A DNA stretch of 64,000 nucleotides from Sphingomonas trueperi. GTDB taxonomy: Bacteria > Pseudomonadota > Alphaproteobacteria > Sphingomonadales > Sphingomonadaceae. Positions 52,380 through 61,228 of the stretch are shown in pieces (position 1 is the stretch's first letter; the number at the start of each line of letters is the position of its first letter). The position numbers and the translations under genes are program-made. A model generated the notes under the pieces. It was not told the DNA's origin, did not search any database, and saw only the letters and a list, made by a program, of their open reading frames with translations. The stretch spans positions 186,001 through 250,000 of the forward strand of contig NZ_JAATJB010000005.1 in the NCBI RefSeq assembly GCF_011927635.1. Direction: 5' to 3'.

Positions 52380-52584
52380 GCCTAGGCGAAGAATACCGGG
52401 CCTCGCGCCCCCCCATGCTTTTCTACCCCGCCAGCAAGCGCAGCACTTTCGGCGCTTTGTATCGCGACTGCAGCGCACCCCTAGTCGTCCGACGAACGCC
52501 ACCGATCGCGTGAGGATGCCGCCACGATGCTTGCAGCTTCCCATCCGCTGCGCCAAAGGGGATCCACAGCTGGAGCCTCAGAAC

Positions 52585-53229
52585 TTGAATATCAGCCCTA
52601 CCGAATTCGCGAGTCTGCTTTGTTCGCGCCTGTGCCACGACTTGCTGAGCCCCGTGGGTGCGCTCAACAACGGGCTGGAACTGCTTGCCGACGAACATGA
52701 TCCGGAGATGCGCGCCCGCTGCCTGGAGCTGCTGGCGGAGAGCGCGCGGGCAAGCGCCAACAAGCTGAAGTTCTTCCGCCTCGCGTTCGGCGCCGCCGGC
52801 GGATTCGGCGAGACGGTCGACACGCGCGAGGCGCAGGCCGCGCTCGAAGGGCTGTTCGGCGACAATCACCGGGTGAAGATCGGCTGGATGGTCGAGGAGC
52901 CGGTGATGGCCAAGCAGGCGATCAAGGTGCTGCTCAACCTCGCGCTGATCGGCGGCGACGCGCTGGTCCGCGGCGGCCAGCTCGACATCGGCGCCGAGAC
53001 CACCGAGGGCACGATCGAGATCGTGATCCGCGCCGACGGCCCGCGCATCGTGCTCGACCCCGAACTGCGCGGCGCGCTTGCCGGCGGCCGCGAGGAAGTG
53101 CCGATCACCCCGCGCGCGGCGGCGGCATTTCTCGCGCACGAACTGGTCGTCCAGCATGGCGGCCAGCTCCAGGTGAGCCCGCCCGATTCCGAAGTGCTGC
53201 TGTTCGGGGCGTCCTTCCCCGTAGGCTGA
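52585..53229 (+). CDS. chpT: Histidine phosphotransferase ChpT
   Basis: ChpT passes phosphate from CckA to CtrA and CpdR in alphaproteobacteria. The 214-residue protein has the H-box FASLLCSRLCHDLLSPVGAL with the phospho-His, NGLELL after it, and a degenerate ATPase-like domain (AIKVLLNLALIGGDAL, ITPRAAAAFLAHELV). TTG 52585 is preferred: GGAG lies nine bases before it, and homology begins at NISPTEFASLL. A GTG/ATG at 52510/52516 would add 23-25 residues. It is followed by the che genes, and in sphingomonads this order is common. Confidence 0.85.
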   Translation: MNISPTEFASLLCSRLCHDLLSPVGALNNGLELLADEHDPEMRARCLELLAESARASANKLKFFRLAFGAAGGFGETVDTREAQAALEGLFGDNHRVKIGWMVEEPVMAKQAIKVLLNLALIGGDALVRGGQLDIGAETTEGTIEIVIRADGPRIVLDPELRGALAGGREEVPITPRAAAAFLAHELVVQHGGQLQVSPPDSEVLLFGASFPVG

Positions 53230-53309
53230 GCCGGGAAGGATCGAGCTCCATAACCGGGTATTAACCCTCGACCGCCATGGTGGCCCCCGGAAATTTCCAC
53301 CGGGGCCCC

Positions 53310-55628
53310 ATGGACGACCTGCTGCAGGACTTCATCGCCGAGACGCGCGAGACGCTCGAGGCGCTTTCGGGCGAGATCGTCGCCTGGGAGTCGCAGCCCG
53401 ACGACCGGGCGCGGCTCGACGCCATTTTTCGCTTCGTCCACACCGTGAAGGGCAGCTGCGGCTTTCTCGACCTGCCGCGGCTGGAGCGGCTGGCGCACGC
53501 CGCCGAGGACGTGCTGGCGCAGGTGCGCGACGGCGCGCGGGTGCCCGATCGCGCGCTGGTCAATGCCGTGCTCGCGGTGGTCGACCGGATCGGCGAGATC
53601 GTCGAGGCGATCGATGCCGGCGCCGCGCTCGACGACAGCGGCGAGGAGTTGCTGATCGCCGCGCTCGCCGAGGGATCGGAGGAGATCGTGCTGCCGTCGC
53701 CGGTCGCGCAGCGGGCGCCCTCGCGCAGCGTGCGGCTGGGCGTGGACCTGCTCGACCGGATGATGAGCGGCATGTCCGAGATGGTGCTGGCGCGCAACGA
53801 GCTCGCCCGGCGGCTGCGGGTCGGCGAAATCGATCCGGCGGTCGAGGCGGCGCTGGAGCGGCTGTCGCTCACCGTCGGCGAGATGCGCGACACCGTCACC
53901 CGCACCCGCATGCAGAAGATCGACGCGCTGTTCTCGCCGCTGCCGCGCATGGTGCGCGATACTGCGGCGGGGCTCGGCAAGTCAGTGGCGCTGCAGATCG
54001 AGGGATCCGACGTCGAGCTCGACCGCGAGATGATCGAGGTGATGCGCGATCCCTTGGTCCACATCATCCGCAACGCGATCGACCATGGCATCGAGGCACC
54101 GGCCGAGCGCCGCGCCGCGGGAAAGCGCGAGGTCGGCCGGCTGTGCGTGTCGGCGCGGCAATCGGGCAACCAGATCATCATCGAGATCGCCGATGACGGG
54201 CGCGGGGTAGATGTCGCGCGGCTGGTCCAGAAGCTCGCGGCCAGCGGCATCCGCAGCGAACGCGACCTGCACGCGCTGAGCGACGCGGCCAAGCTCGAGC
54301 TGATGTTCCATCCGGGCCTGTCGAGCAAGGACATCGTGTCCGAGGTCAGCGGCCGCGGCGTCGGCATGGACGTGGTCAAGGCGAGCATCGACCAGATCGG
54401 CGGCCGGGTGGAGCTGGACAATGTCCCCGGCAAGGGCCTGCGCATCGCCATCCATGTGCCGCTGACGCTGTCGATCATCTCGGCGATCATCGTCGGCGCG
54501 GGCCAGCAGCGCTTCGCTATCCCGCGCCAGTCGATCGAGGAGATCGTCAGCGAGCGCGGCGAGGCGATCCGCATCGATCAGCTGGGCGGCACCCCGATCG
54601 CCACCGTGCGCGAGCGGCGGATGCCGCTGCTCGACCTTGGCCATCTGCTGGAATTGTGCCCGGACCGCGAACGGCATGGGCCGCGCATGCTCGTGATCGT
54701 CGGCGCGGGGGCGGGGAGCTATGCACTCGCCGTCGACGAGGTGCACGACAATGAGGAACTGGTCATCAAGCCGGCCTCGCCCGCGGTGATGGCGACCGGC
54801 ATCTATGCCGGCCAGACCTTGCCCGATTCCGGGCTGCCGATGCTGTTGCTCGACAGCGCGGGCATGGCGCGGGTGGGCGGCCTCGATTTCAGCCGCGACC
54901 TGAGCGCCGCGTTCGGAGACGTCATCGAGGAAGCCGCGGTGCCCGGGCTGCCCGCGCTGCTGTTCGACGACCTCGACGGCGTCCGCCGCGCGGTGCCGCT
55001 GGCGGCGGTCGATCGCGTCGAGAAGGTGTCCGCCGCGCAGGTGCACCTCGCGGCGGGAAGTCACCGCCTGGCGATAGACGGGCGGATCGTGCCGCTGGCG
55101 ATGCAGGGCGCGCTCGACGGGCGCGAGCGGCTGAGCGTGCTGCGGCTCAAGGACGAGGATGCCGAGGTCGCCTATGCGATCGACGAGGCAATCGAGATCG
55201 TGACCTTGCCGGCCGAGATCGCGCCGGCCCGCGCGCCGGGTGCGGCGATGGGGGTGGCGCTGGTCGAGGGCGAACAGATCGAGGTGCTCGACGTGCTGTG
55301 GGTGTTCGACATGCATGTCGACCGTGTCGCCGCCGAGGATGCGCCGCTCTGCCTGCTCGCCGGCGACAAGGACGGCTGGCTGGCGACCTTCGTCCGCCCG
55401 CTGCTGGAGACCGCCGGCTACCGCGTCGCCGCGAGCCTCGCGCCGGGGGAGATCCCGGCGGTGGTGCTCGCCGCCGATGCGGCCGATCCCGGTACGCCCG
55501 CCGCGCCGGTGGTCCGCCTGCGCCGCAAGCGCCAGGCCGAGCCGGGCGACGACAGCGTCTATCGCTATGACCGTGCAGGCCTGCTCTTCGCGCTCGAAGC
55601 GCGGGTCGGCGCGCGGGGAGGGTGTTGA
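53310..55628 (+). CDS. cheA: Chemotaxis histidine kinase CheA, with C-terminal extension
   Basis: CheA is the chemotaxis kinase. The 772-residue protein has an Hpt domain with His44 (FRFVHTVKGSCGF), no clear CheY-binding P2 domain, a dimerisation domain (SVRLGVDLLDRMMSGMSEMV), an ATPase domain with IRNAIDHGIE, DDGRGVD and GRGVGMDVVK, and a CheW-like domain. About 230 more residues follow: a second CheW-like stretch and a receiver-like remnant lacking a clear phospho-Asp (APLCLLAGDKDGWLATFV). The ATG at 53310 has no Shine-Dalgarno and follows a GGCCCC/GGGGCC hairpin (53282-53307). cheW overlaps its stop by one base. Confidence 0.9.
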   Translation: MDDLLQDFIAETRETLEALSGEIVAWESQPDDRARLDAIFRFVHTVKGSCGFLDLPRLERLAHAAEDVLAQVRDGARVPDRALVNAVLAVVDRIGEIVEAIDAGAALDDSGEELLIAALAEGSEEIVLPSPVAQRAPSRSVRLGVDLLDRMMSGMSEMVLARNELARRLRVGEIDPAVEAALERLSLTVGEMRDTVTRTRMQKIDALFSPLPRMVRDTAAGLGKSVALQIEGSDVELDREMIEVMRDPLVHIIRNAIDHGIEAPAERRAAGKREVGRLCVSARQSGNQIIIEIADDGRGVDVARLVQKLAASGIRSERDLHALSDAAKLELMFHPGLSSKDIVSEVSGRGVGMDVVKASIDQIGGRVELDNVPGKGLRIAIHVPLTLSIISAIIVGAGQQRFAIPRQSIEEIVSERGEAIRIDQLGGTPIATVRERRMPLLDLGHLLELCPDRERHGPRMLVIVGAGAGSYALAVDEVHDNEELVIKPASPAVMATGIYAGQTLPDSGLPMLLLDSAGMARVGGLDFSRDLSAAFGDVIEEAAVPGLPALLFDDLDGVRRAVPLAAVDRVEKVSAAQVHLAAGSHRLAIDGRIVPLAMQGALDGRERLSVLRLKDEDAEVAYAIDEAIEIVTLPAEIAPARAPGAAMGVALVEGEQIEVLDVLWVFDMHVDRVAAEDAPLCLLAGDKDGWLATFVRPLLETAGYRVAASLAPGEIPAVVLAADAADPGTPAAPVVRLRRKRQAEPGDDSVYRYDRAGLLFALEARVGARGGC

Positions 55629-56056
55629 TGGCCGAGCAGCTCTATCTGATCGCCGAAGTGGCGGGCCGTACCGTCGCGATCGATTCGGACCAGGTCGAAT
55701 CGGTGGTCGACATCGGCGAGGTCACCGCGGTGCCGCGCGCGGCCAGGGCGGTGCGCGGGCTGGCGGCGCTGCGCAGCCGCGTCGTCACCGTCGTCGATAC
55801 CGAGGCGGCGCTGGGGATGAACGGCTGCACGCTGGCCCGGCGCGCGGTGATCACTGCGATCGACGGGCATCATTATGCGATGCTGGTCGACACGCTGGAG
55901 GATGTGGAGCCGTTCGAGCTGCGCCCCCTCGCCGGCGGCATCGCGCTCGAGGGAAATTGGCGGAATGCGGCGCGCGGGCTGGTCGAGCGCGACGGTGAGC
56001 CGATCCTGGTCGTCGACCTCGCGGCCTTGGTCCCCGCATCGGCGCTGCTTTCCTGA
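55628..56056 (+). CDS. cheW: Chemotaxis coupling protein CheW
   Basis: CheW joins receptors to CheA. The 142-residue protein is a single CheW domain: LYLIAEVAGRTVAIDSDQVESVVDI, VPRAARAVRGLAALRSRVVTVVDT and the late PILVVDLAAL. ATG 55628 overlaps the cheA stop (TGATG). No receptor gene is in the window, so the partners must lie elsewhere. Confidence 0.9.
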   Translation: MAEQLYLIAEVAGRTVAIDSDQVESVVDIGEVTAVPRAARAVRGLAALRSRVVTVVDTEAALGMNGCTLARRAVITAIDGHHYAMLVDTLEDVEPFELRPLAGGIALEGNWRNAARGLVERDGEPILVVDLAALVPASALLS

Positions 56057-56132
56057 ACGCGGATTAACGCGAAGCTTACACCTTGCAGGTAAAGTGGAAT
56101 TTCAAAGACACCTGCCAGGGGATCAGGGACCG

Positions 56133-56498
56133 ATGAAGACGTGCCTCGTCGTGGACGATTCGAAAGTGATCCGGAAAGTCGCCCGGCACATTCTCGAAAC
56201 CCTCGATTTCGAAGTCCGCGAGGCCGGCGACGGGCGCGAGGCGCTCGATTCCTGCCTGGCCGCCACGCCCGACGTGGTGCTGCTCGACTGGAACATGCCG
56301 GTGATGAGCGGCATGGACTTCCTGCGCGCGCTCAAGAATTCGGGGCTGGAGAAACGCCCCAAGGTGGTGTTCTGCACCACCGAGAACGGCATGGCCTATA
56401 TCCGCGCGGCGATCGAGGCCGGCGCCGACGAATATGTGATGAAGCCGTTCGATCGCGAGACGCTGGAAAGCAAGCTGCAGATCGTCGGCGTCGCCTGA
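56133..56498 (+). CDS. cheY: Chemotaxis response regulator CheY
   Basis: CheY carries the signal to the motor. The 121-residue single receiver domain has the acidic pair VVDDS, the phospho-acceptor Asp52 in VVLLDWNMPVMSG, the Thr/Ser switch in VFCTTEN and Lys near residue 103 in YVMKPFDRE. The ATG at 56133 follows CAGGGGAT with distant spacing. It is 76 bases past cheW, where a short AT-richer stretch may hold a promoter. Confidence 0.93.
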   Translation: MKTCLVVDDSKVIRKVARHILETLDFEVREAGDGREALDSCLAATPDVVLLDWNMPVMSGMDFLRALKNSGLEKRPKVVFCTTENGMAYIRAAIEAGADEYVMKPFDRETLESKLQIVGVA

Positions 56499-56523
56499 CC
56501 TCCTCCCGCCGGAGCGCGCCCGC

Positions 56524-57609
56524 GTGACGAGCCAGTCCTCCCCGCTGCCGGTCGATCCGGCGCATGCCCCCACCACGGGCCGCGTGCTGATCGTCGATGA
56601 TTCGGTCGTCGCGCGCTCGGTGCTGAGCCGGATGATCGAAGGCACGCAGCGCTTCCGCGTGACGGCGGCGCTGAGCGAAGCGCGCGCGGCGCTCGACTAT
56701 CTGGCGCGCGAGACGGTCGACATCATCCTGCTCGACATCGCCATGCCCGGGATCGACGGCCTCACCGCGCTGCCGGACGTGGTCACCGCGGGCCGGGGGG
56801 CGAAGGTGCTGATCGTCTCTTCCTCGGCGGACGAAGGCGCGGCGACCACGCTGCAGGCGCTGGCGCTGGGTGCTGCCGACACGCTGGTGAAGCCTGGCGT
56901 CGGCGCGTTCGGCGGGCGTTTCGCCGAGGTGCTGGAAGAGCGGCTCGCCAGGTTGTTCGACTTGCCGGGCGAGCCGGTCGCCGCCTGTCCGCCGGCCCCG
57001 GCGCCGCGGCCCGCGAACGCGAGCGTCCAGCTCGATGCCTTCCAGATCGTCGCGATCGGTGCCTCGACCGGCGGTATCCATGCGCTCAGCCAGTTCTTCC
57101 GGCAGATCCCGGCGAGCTTCCAGCTGCCAATCCTGGTCACCCAGCATCTGCCGGCGAGCTTCATGACCTATTTCGCCACCCAGCTCGCGGTGCTCGGCAG
57201 CCGGCCGTGCGACGTCGCGACCGATCGGATGCGGATCCGCCCCGGCCGGATCGTGATCGCGCCCGGCGACGCGCACATCAAGGTGGTGCGTACCTCCGAG
57301 GGGGCGGCGATCCGGCTGAGCACCGAATGGGCGCGGAGCGGCTGCATGCCCTCGGTCGACCCGATGTTCGAAAGCATCGCCGAGGTGTTCGGCGCGCGGG
57401 CGCTGGGCGTGGTGCTGAGCGGCATGGGCCGCGATGGCTGCGAAGGCGCGGGGCGGATGGTCGAGGTCGGCGCCAAGGTGCTGGTGCAGGACCAGGCCAG
57501 CTCGGTCGTCTGGGGCATGCCGGGCGCAGTGGCGACGGCGGGACGGGCGAGCGCGGTGCTGCCGCCCGACGAAATCGGACGGCTGATCGGCAGGGGAGGG
57601 TCGCGATGA
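56524..57609 (+). CDS. cheB: Chemotaxis protein-glutamate methylesterase CheB
   Basis: CheB demethylates and deamidates receptors. The 361-residue protein has a receiver domain (about 20-140; Asp71 in DIILLDIAMPGIDG), an Ala/Pro linker, and the methylesterase domain with the catalytic GASTGGIHAL (Ser), VTQHLPASFM (His) and LSGMGRDGCEG (Asp). The GTG at 56524 is the start. It overlaps cheR by four bases (ATGA). Confidence 0.95.
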   Translation: MTSQSSPLPVDPAHAPTTGRVLIVDDSVVARSVLSRMIEGTQRFRVTAALSEARAALDYLARETVDIILLDIAMPGIDGLTALPDVVTAGRGAKVLIVSSSADEGAATTLQALALGAADTLVKPGVGAFGGRFAEVLEERLARLFDLPGEPVAACPPAPAPRPANASVQLDAFQIVAIGASTGGIHALSQFFRQIPASFQLPILVTQHLPASFMTYFATQLAVLGSRPCDVATDRMRIRPGRIVIAPGDAHIKVVRTSEGAAIRLSTEWARSGCMPSVDPMFESIAEVFGARALGVVLSGMGRDGCEGAGRMVEVGAKVLVQDQASSVVWGMPGAVATAGRASAVLPPDEIGRLIGRGGSR

Positions 57610-58457
57610 TCGACCATATGGCGCCAAGCGGCGGGGCGATGCAGCTGATCGGGGCGCTGCTCGAACAGCGGACCGGCCAGCAGATCGCCGCCAATCGGGC
57701 ATGGCGGATAGAGACGGCGCTGAAGCCGGTGCTGCGCGAGCGCGGGCTGCCGAGCCTCGATGCGCTGGTCGGGCAGCTGCTCGGCGCGCGCTCGGGCGAG
57801 CTTGCCGACCAGGTGGTGGACGTGCTGCTCAACCAGGAAACCAGCTTCTTCCGCGACGTGGCGGTGCTGGATCAGATCGCCGCGGCCGCGGTGGCGACGC
57901 AGGCGGCGATCGGCAACCGCCGGCTGCGCATCTGGTCGGCCGGCTGCTCCACGGGCCAGGAGCCGCTGTCGCTGGCGATGCTGTTCGACGAAAAGGCCGA
58001 CGCCTTCCCGATGCCGCCCGAGATCGTCGCCACCGACGTGTCCGCCGCGGCACTCGCCCGGGCACGGGCGGGGCGCTATTCGCAGTTCGAGATCCAGCGC
58101 GGGCTTCCCGTGCGCCGGATGGTCCAGTGGTTCGATACCGAGGGCGGCGACTGGGTCGCGCGGCAGGAACTGGTCCGCCGCGTCCAGTTCCGCCAGCAGA
58201 ACCTCACTGCGGATGTGCCCCCGCCGGGCAAGTTCGACATCATCCTGTGCCGCAACGTGATGCTCTATTTCTCGCTGCCGCTCCGCCGCCAGGTGTTCGA
58301 CCGGCTGGCGACTGCGATCCAGCCCGGCGGGCTGCTGGTGCTCGGCGCGGGCGAGACGGTGATCGGGCTGACCGAGCATTTCACCCCCAGCGAAGCCTTT
58401 CGCGGCTTCTATCGCACCGCCGATGCCGAGTCCGCGCCGGTTGCGGCAGCTGGTTGA
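57606..58457 (+). CDS. cheR: Chemotaxis receptor methyltransferase CheR
   Basis: CheR methylates receptor glutamates with SAM. The 283-residue protein has an N-terminal helical domain and the SAM-binding domain with IWSAGCSTGQEPLSLAM, NQETSFFRD upstream, and FDIILCRNVMLYF. It is the last of the che genes here; the following amidase starts 43 bases downstream on the same strand. Confidence 0.94.
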   Translation: MIDHMAPSGGAMQLIGALLEQRTGQQIAANRAWRIETALKPVLRERGLPSLDALVGQLLGARSGELADQVVDVLLNQETSFFRDVAVLDQIAAAAVATQAAIGNRRLRIWSAGCSTGQEPLSLAMLFDEKADAFPMPPEIVATDVSAAALARARAGRYSQFEIQRGLPVRRMVQWFDTEGGDWVARQELVRRVQFRQQNLTADVPPPGKFDIILCRNVMLYFSLPLRRQVFDRLATAIQPGGLLVLGAGETVIGLTEHFTPSEAFRGFYRTADAESAPVAAAG

Positions 58458-58500
58458 GCCGGGCGGATTGTCAGCGCCGATGCGTGCAGTAGAAGAATGC

Positions 58501-59202
58501 ATGACCAGCGGCCTCGACATCCTCGACGCGCCTTCGCCCAATTTCGGCGAGCGCCTCTCCCCCGTCTCGATGATCGTGCTTCACTACACGGGCATGGAGA
58601 GCGGGGAGGCCGCCCTGGCGCGGCTGCGCGATCCGGAGGCGCAGGTCTCGGCGCATTATCTGATCGAGGAGGATGGCCGCATCTTCCGCCTGGTCGACGA
58701 GGGCAAGCGCGCCTGGCACGCCGGCCGCGCGCACTGGCGCGGGATCGACGACGTCAACTCTGCCTCGATCGGCATCGAGATCGTCAATCCCGGCCATGAA
58801 TTCGGCTACCGGCCCTTCACCCCCGAACAGATGAGCTCACTGATCCCGCTGGTCGCCGACATCAAGGAGCGGCACGGCATCACCCGCGGCAACGTGGTCG
58901 GCCATTCGGACGTGGCGCCGGCGCGCAAGCAGGATCCCGGCGAGCTGTTCAACTGGCACGCGCTCGCCCGCCTGCGGCTGGCGCTGCCGCGACCGACGCG
59001 CAACCTGGTCGATCCCGGCTGGCCCGATGGCGGCTTCATGCTGGCGCTGGAGCGCTTCGGCTATGACGTTACCGATCCGGTCGCGGCCGTGACCGCCTTC
59101 CAGCGGCGGTTCCGCCCGGAGATGATCGACGGCGAGATCGACATGGAGTGCCGCTGCATCCTGCTCGCGCTGCTGCTGCCGCGCCCGCAGGGAGAGGACT
59201 GA
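58501..59202 (+). CDS. N-acetylmuramoyl-L-alanine amidase (AmiD-like)
   Basis: This 233-residue zinc amidase of the Amidase_2 type cleaves the MurNAc-L-Ala bond. Ligands are His28 (MIVLHYTG), His135 (VVGHSDVAP) and Asp145 (RKQDPGELF). A C-terminal peptidoglycan-binding domain (about 168-228; FGYDVTDPVAAVTAFQRRF) follows. It has no signal peptide from the ATG at 58501, so it may act in the cytosol (AmpD-like) or the start may be further upstream (58480 or 58423). AmiD is the outer-membrane lipoprotein form; no lipobox is seen. Confidence 0.88.
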   Translation: MTSGLDILDAPSPNFGERLSPVSMIVLHYTGMESGEAALARLRDPEAQVSAHYLIEEDGRIFRLVDEGKRAWHAGRAHWRGIDDVNSASIGIEIVNPGHEFGYRPFTPEQMSSLIPLVADIKERHGITRGNVVGHSDVAPARKQDPGELFNWHALARLRLALPRPTRNLVDPGWPDGGFMLALERFGYDVTDPVAAVTAFQRRFRPEMIDGEIDMECRCILLALLLPRPQGED

Positions 59203-59283
59203 CGCGAATCGATACCCGCTAACCATGTTTGGTTACGGAATTCTAAGCGGAATTTGATTGGGTGCACGCCGGAGGTACGAACG

Positions 59284-59865
59284 GTGAGCAACTCGATTCG
59301 CGCTGCAATGGCACCCATGGGCCCGGTGCATGTCCGCCTGACCAGTTTCGTTCGCGGCGACGCGAAGGGGCCCGGCATCGGCATCATGAACGCGCCTACC
59401 GCTGCCGAGGCGAGGGCCGAGCTGCACCGGGTCGCCCGCGTCGCCGGCGCGGACAAGGTGGTGAGCGTTGCCGCCGACTATCGCCGTGCCGCGCTCGCCG
59501 GCGGGACCACCAGCACCCAGTGGCGCATCGACGTACAGGCCTGGGGCACCGCGATGGCGCCGGTCAAGGTCGAGCCGAGCGAGCAGCCCGAGGAACAGCG
59601 CGCACAGGACGCCGACAAGACGAAGGATCAGGCCAAGGACCAGGACGCCGCCAGGAAGGCGCAGGACGCCCGCGGCGATGCGCAGGATACGGCCGAGCAG
59701 GCCAAGTCGCGCGAGGTCGCGGCGGTCGAGCAGGCCGCTGCGCCGCGTGTCGAGGCGGCACCGCAGCCGGCCGCGCCAGCATCTGCGCCCAGTGTAGAAA
59801 CCGCATCGGTGACCACCACCCAATCCGCGCCCGCGCCGAGCGCGCCGCCCGCCGCGCAGCGCTGA
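59284..59865 (+). CDS. Hypothetical protein with Ala/Gln/Asp-rich tail
   Basis: A 193-residue protein I do not recognise. The first 95 residues look folded (MGPVHVRLTSFVRGDAKG, AELHRVARVAGADKVVSVAADY, TQWRIDVQAWGTAM). The rest is low complexity: a charged Asp/Lys/Gln repeat (DKTKDQAKDQDAARKAQDA) then Ala/Pro/Ser. The GTG at 59284 has GGAGG at good spacing. There is no signal peptide or membrane helix. It is followed by the RNase P RNA. Confidence 0.65.
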   Translation: MSNSIRAAMAPMGPVHVRLTSFVRGDAKGPGIGIMNAPTAAEARAELHRVARVAGADKVVSVAADYRRAALAGGTTSTQWRIDVQAWGTAMAPVKVEPSEQPEEQRAQDADKTKDQAKDQDAARKAQDARGDAQDTAEQAKSREVAAVEQAAAPRVEAAPQPAAPASAPSVETASVTTTQSAPAPSAPPAAQR

Positions 59866-59870
59866 ACCGC

Positions 59871-59898
59871 TTGCGCAGCGGCGCGAAGCCGCTAGAGC
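59871..59898 (+). promoter_or_regulatory. Candidate RNase P RNA promoter
   Basis: TTGCGC (59871-59876), 16 bases, TAGAGC (59893-59898). Transcription would start near 59905, at the first base of the P1 helix. Confidence 0.5.
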
Positions 59899-59905
59899 GG
59901 ACCGC

Positions 59906-60285
59906 GCCAGAGGGTCGGGCGGCCGCCGCCTGCTGCAAAGCAGGGGGAGGAAAGTCCGGGCTCCACGGAACGACGGTGGCGGGTAATGCCCGCCGGGGGC
60001 GACCCCAGGGAAAGTGCCACAGAGAGCAGACCGCCCACTGCCCCGGTTCGCCGGGGTAAGGGCAAGGGTGAAAGGGTGCGGCAAGAGCGCACCGCGCGAC
60101 CGGTAACGGAAGCGGCTTGGTAAACCCCACCGGGAGCAAGACCGAATAGGGACGGCACATGCGCCTCGTTCCGGCGCGTCGTCCGGGTTGGTTGCTGGAG
60201 CGGCGGAGCGATCCGTCGCCTAGAGGAATGGTCGCCTATCCCCGTATGGGGTGGACAGAACCCGGCTTACAGACCCTCTGGCATT
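59906..60285 (+). ncRNA. rnpB: RNase P RNA, class A
   Basis: The catalytic RNA that trims tRNA 5' ends. The universal 5' core GAGGAAAGTCCGGGCTCC is present (59950-59967), as is the 3' core ACAGAACCCGGCTTAC (60255-60270). The ends GCCAGAGGGTC (59906-59916) and GACCCTCTGGC (60272-60282) form the P1 helix. The stem GCCCCGGTTCGCCGGGGT and the AGCAAGACCGAATAGG motif are also usual. Exact 3' end is uncertain by a few bases. Confidence 0.95.
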
Positions 60286-60343
60286 TTGCTTCCGGCGCGC
60301 GGGCACTGGCCAAGGCTGGACCGCGCCCCTATTTGGGCGGGCT

Positions 60344-60880
60344 ATGGCGCGACACACGCGATCGATGGACTGGGGCTTTCCCCGCTGGCGCGAGTACGGC
60401 TCCGAGCGCGAGGCCGCGCGCGTGCGGCTGTGCGACCGCGACGGCTGCGAAAAGCCGGGCGACCGGCCCGCGCCCAAATCCCCCAACAACCCGGACCGCT
60501 GGTATTTCTGCGAGGAACATGCCGCGGAATATAACCGCAACTGGGACTATTTCGCCGGGCTCACCGCCGAAGAAGCGGCGCAGCGCGAGGCCAATGAGCG
60601 CCGCACCGCCAACGGCTATGCGCATTCGGCGACCAACAGCTGGGCCGGCCCCGGCGACGGCAGCCGCTCGCGCGACGAGATGAAGGCGCTGGAAGTGCTG
60701 GAGCTGGAGGTCGACGCGAGCTTCGAGGCGGTGCGCGGCGCCTGGCGCCGGCTCGCCAAGGAATATCATCCGGACGTGCGGCCGAACGATAGCGCCGCCG
60801 CCAGGCAGTTCCAGGCGATCCAGGCGGCCTATGACGTGCTCAAGACCGCCGAGGACCGGCGCCAGTGGAAGCCGCAATGA
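60344..60880 (+). CDS. J-domain protein (DnaJ-like cochaperone)
   Basis: A 178-residue protein with a C-terminal J domain (about 115-178) that has the HPD motif at 142-144 (EYHPDVRPND), which stimulates DnaK-type ATPase. The N-terminal part has Cys30, Cys35, Cys56 and His59, a possible small zinc site (RLCDRDGCEKPGD, YFCEEHAAEY). Such single-J proteins are common in sphingomonads. The ATG at 60344 is used; a Met at 60365 is possible. It overlaps the ferredoxin-like gene (ATGA). Confidence 0.88.
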   Translation: MARHTRSMDWGFPRWREYGSEREAARVRLCDRDGCEKPGDRPAPKSPNNPDRWYFCEEHAAEYNRNWDYFAGLTAEEAAQREANERRTANGYAHSATNSWAGPGDGSRSRDEMKALEVLELEVDASFEAVRGAWRRLAKEYHPDVRPNDSAAARQFQAIQAAYDVLKTAEDRRQWKPQ

Positions 60881-61176
60881 GCCAGCTGGTCGCCTCCAAC
60901 TGGGGCAATGCGGTGCTGGTCTGCGGGAAATGCTCGAAGAAGCTCGGCGGCGGCTTCGGCCCCAAGGGCAAGACCTCGCTCGCCAAGGTGCTGCGCAAGG
61001 AGTTCGGACTCGGCAAGGGGCGCAAGGCCGAGGTCGGCGTCGTCGAGACCAAGTGCCTCGGCGTTTGCCCCGGCGGCGCGGTGACCGTGGTCAACGGCGC
61101 GCAGGCGCGGGAATGGCTGATCGTGAAGAAGGGCGCGGACCTCGAAGAGGTCGGGCGCGAACTGGGGCTTTCCTGA
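60877..61176 (+). CDS. Thioredoxin-like ferredoxin-type protein
   Basis: A 99-residue protein with the fold pattern of [2Fe-2S] thioredoxin-like ferredoxins: strand AVLVCGKCSKK, a helix, then VVETKCLGVCPGGAVTVVNG. The cysteines are C16, C19, C60 and C64. In the usual family the first pair is spaced about 8-12 residues apart; here it is CxxC, so cluster binding is less certain. It overlaps the J-protein gene by four bases, which suggests a linked role, perhaps in Fe-S or chaperone work, with sufE close by. Role is inference. Confidence 0.72.
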   Translation: MSQLVASNWGNAVLVCGKCSKKLGGGFGPKGKTSLAKVLRKEFGLGKGRKAEVGVVETKCLGVCPGGAVTVVNGAQAREWLIVKKGADLEEVGRELGLS

Positions 61177-61228
61177 GGCACTGCCCCTCCCGAGCGCTGT
61201 GTCGGGAGGACCACCGCACTTCTTGTTC

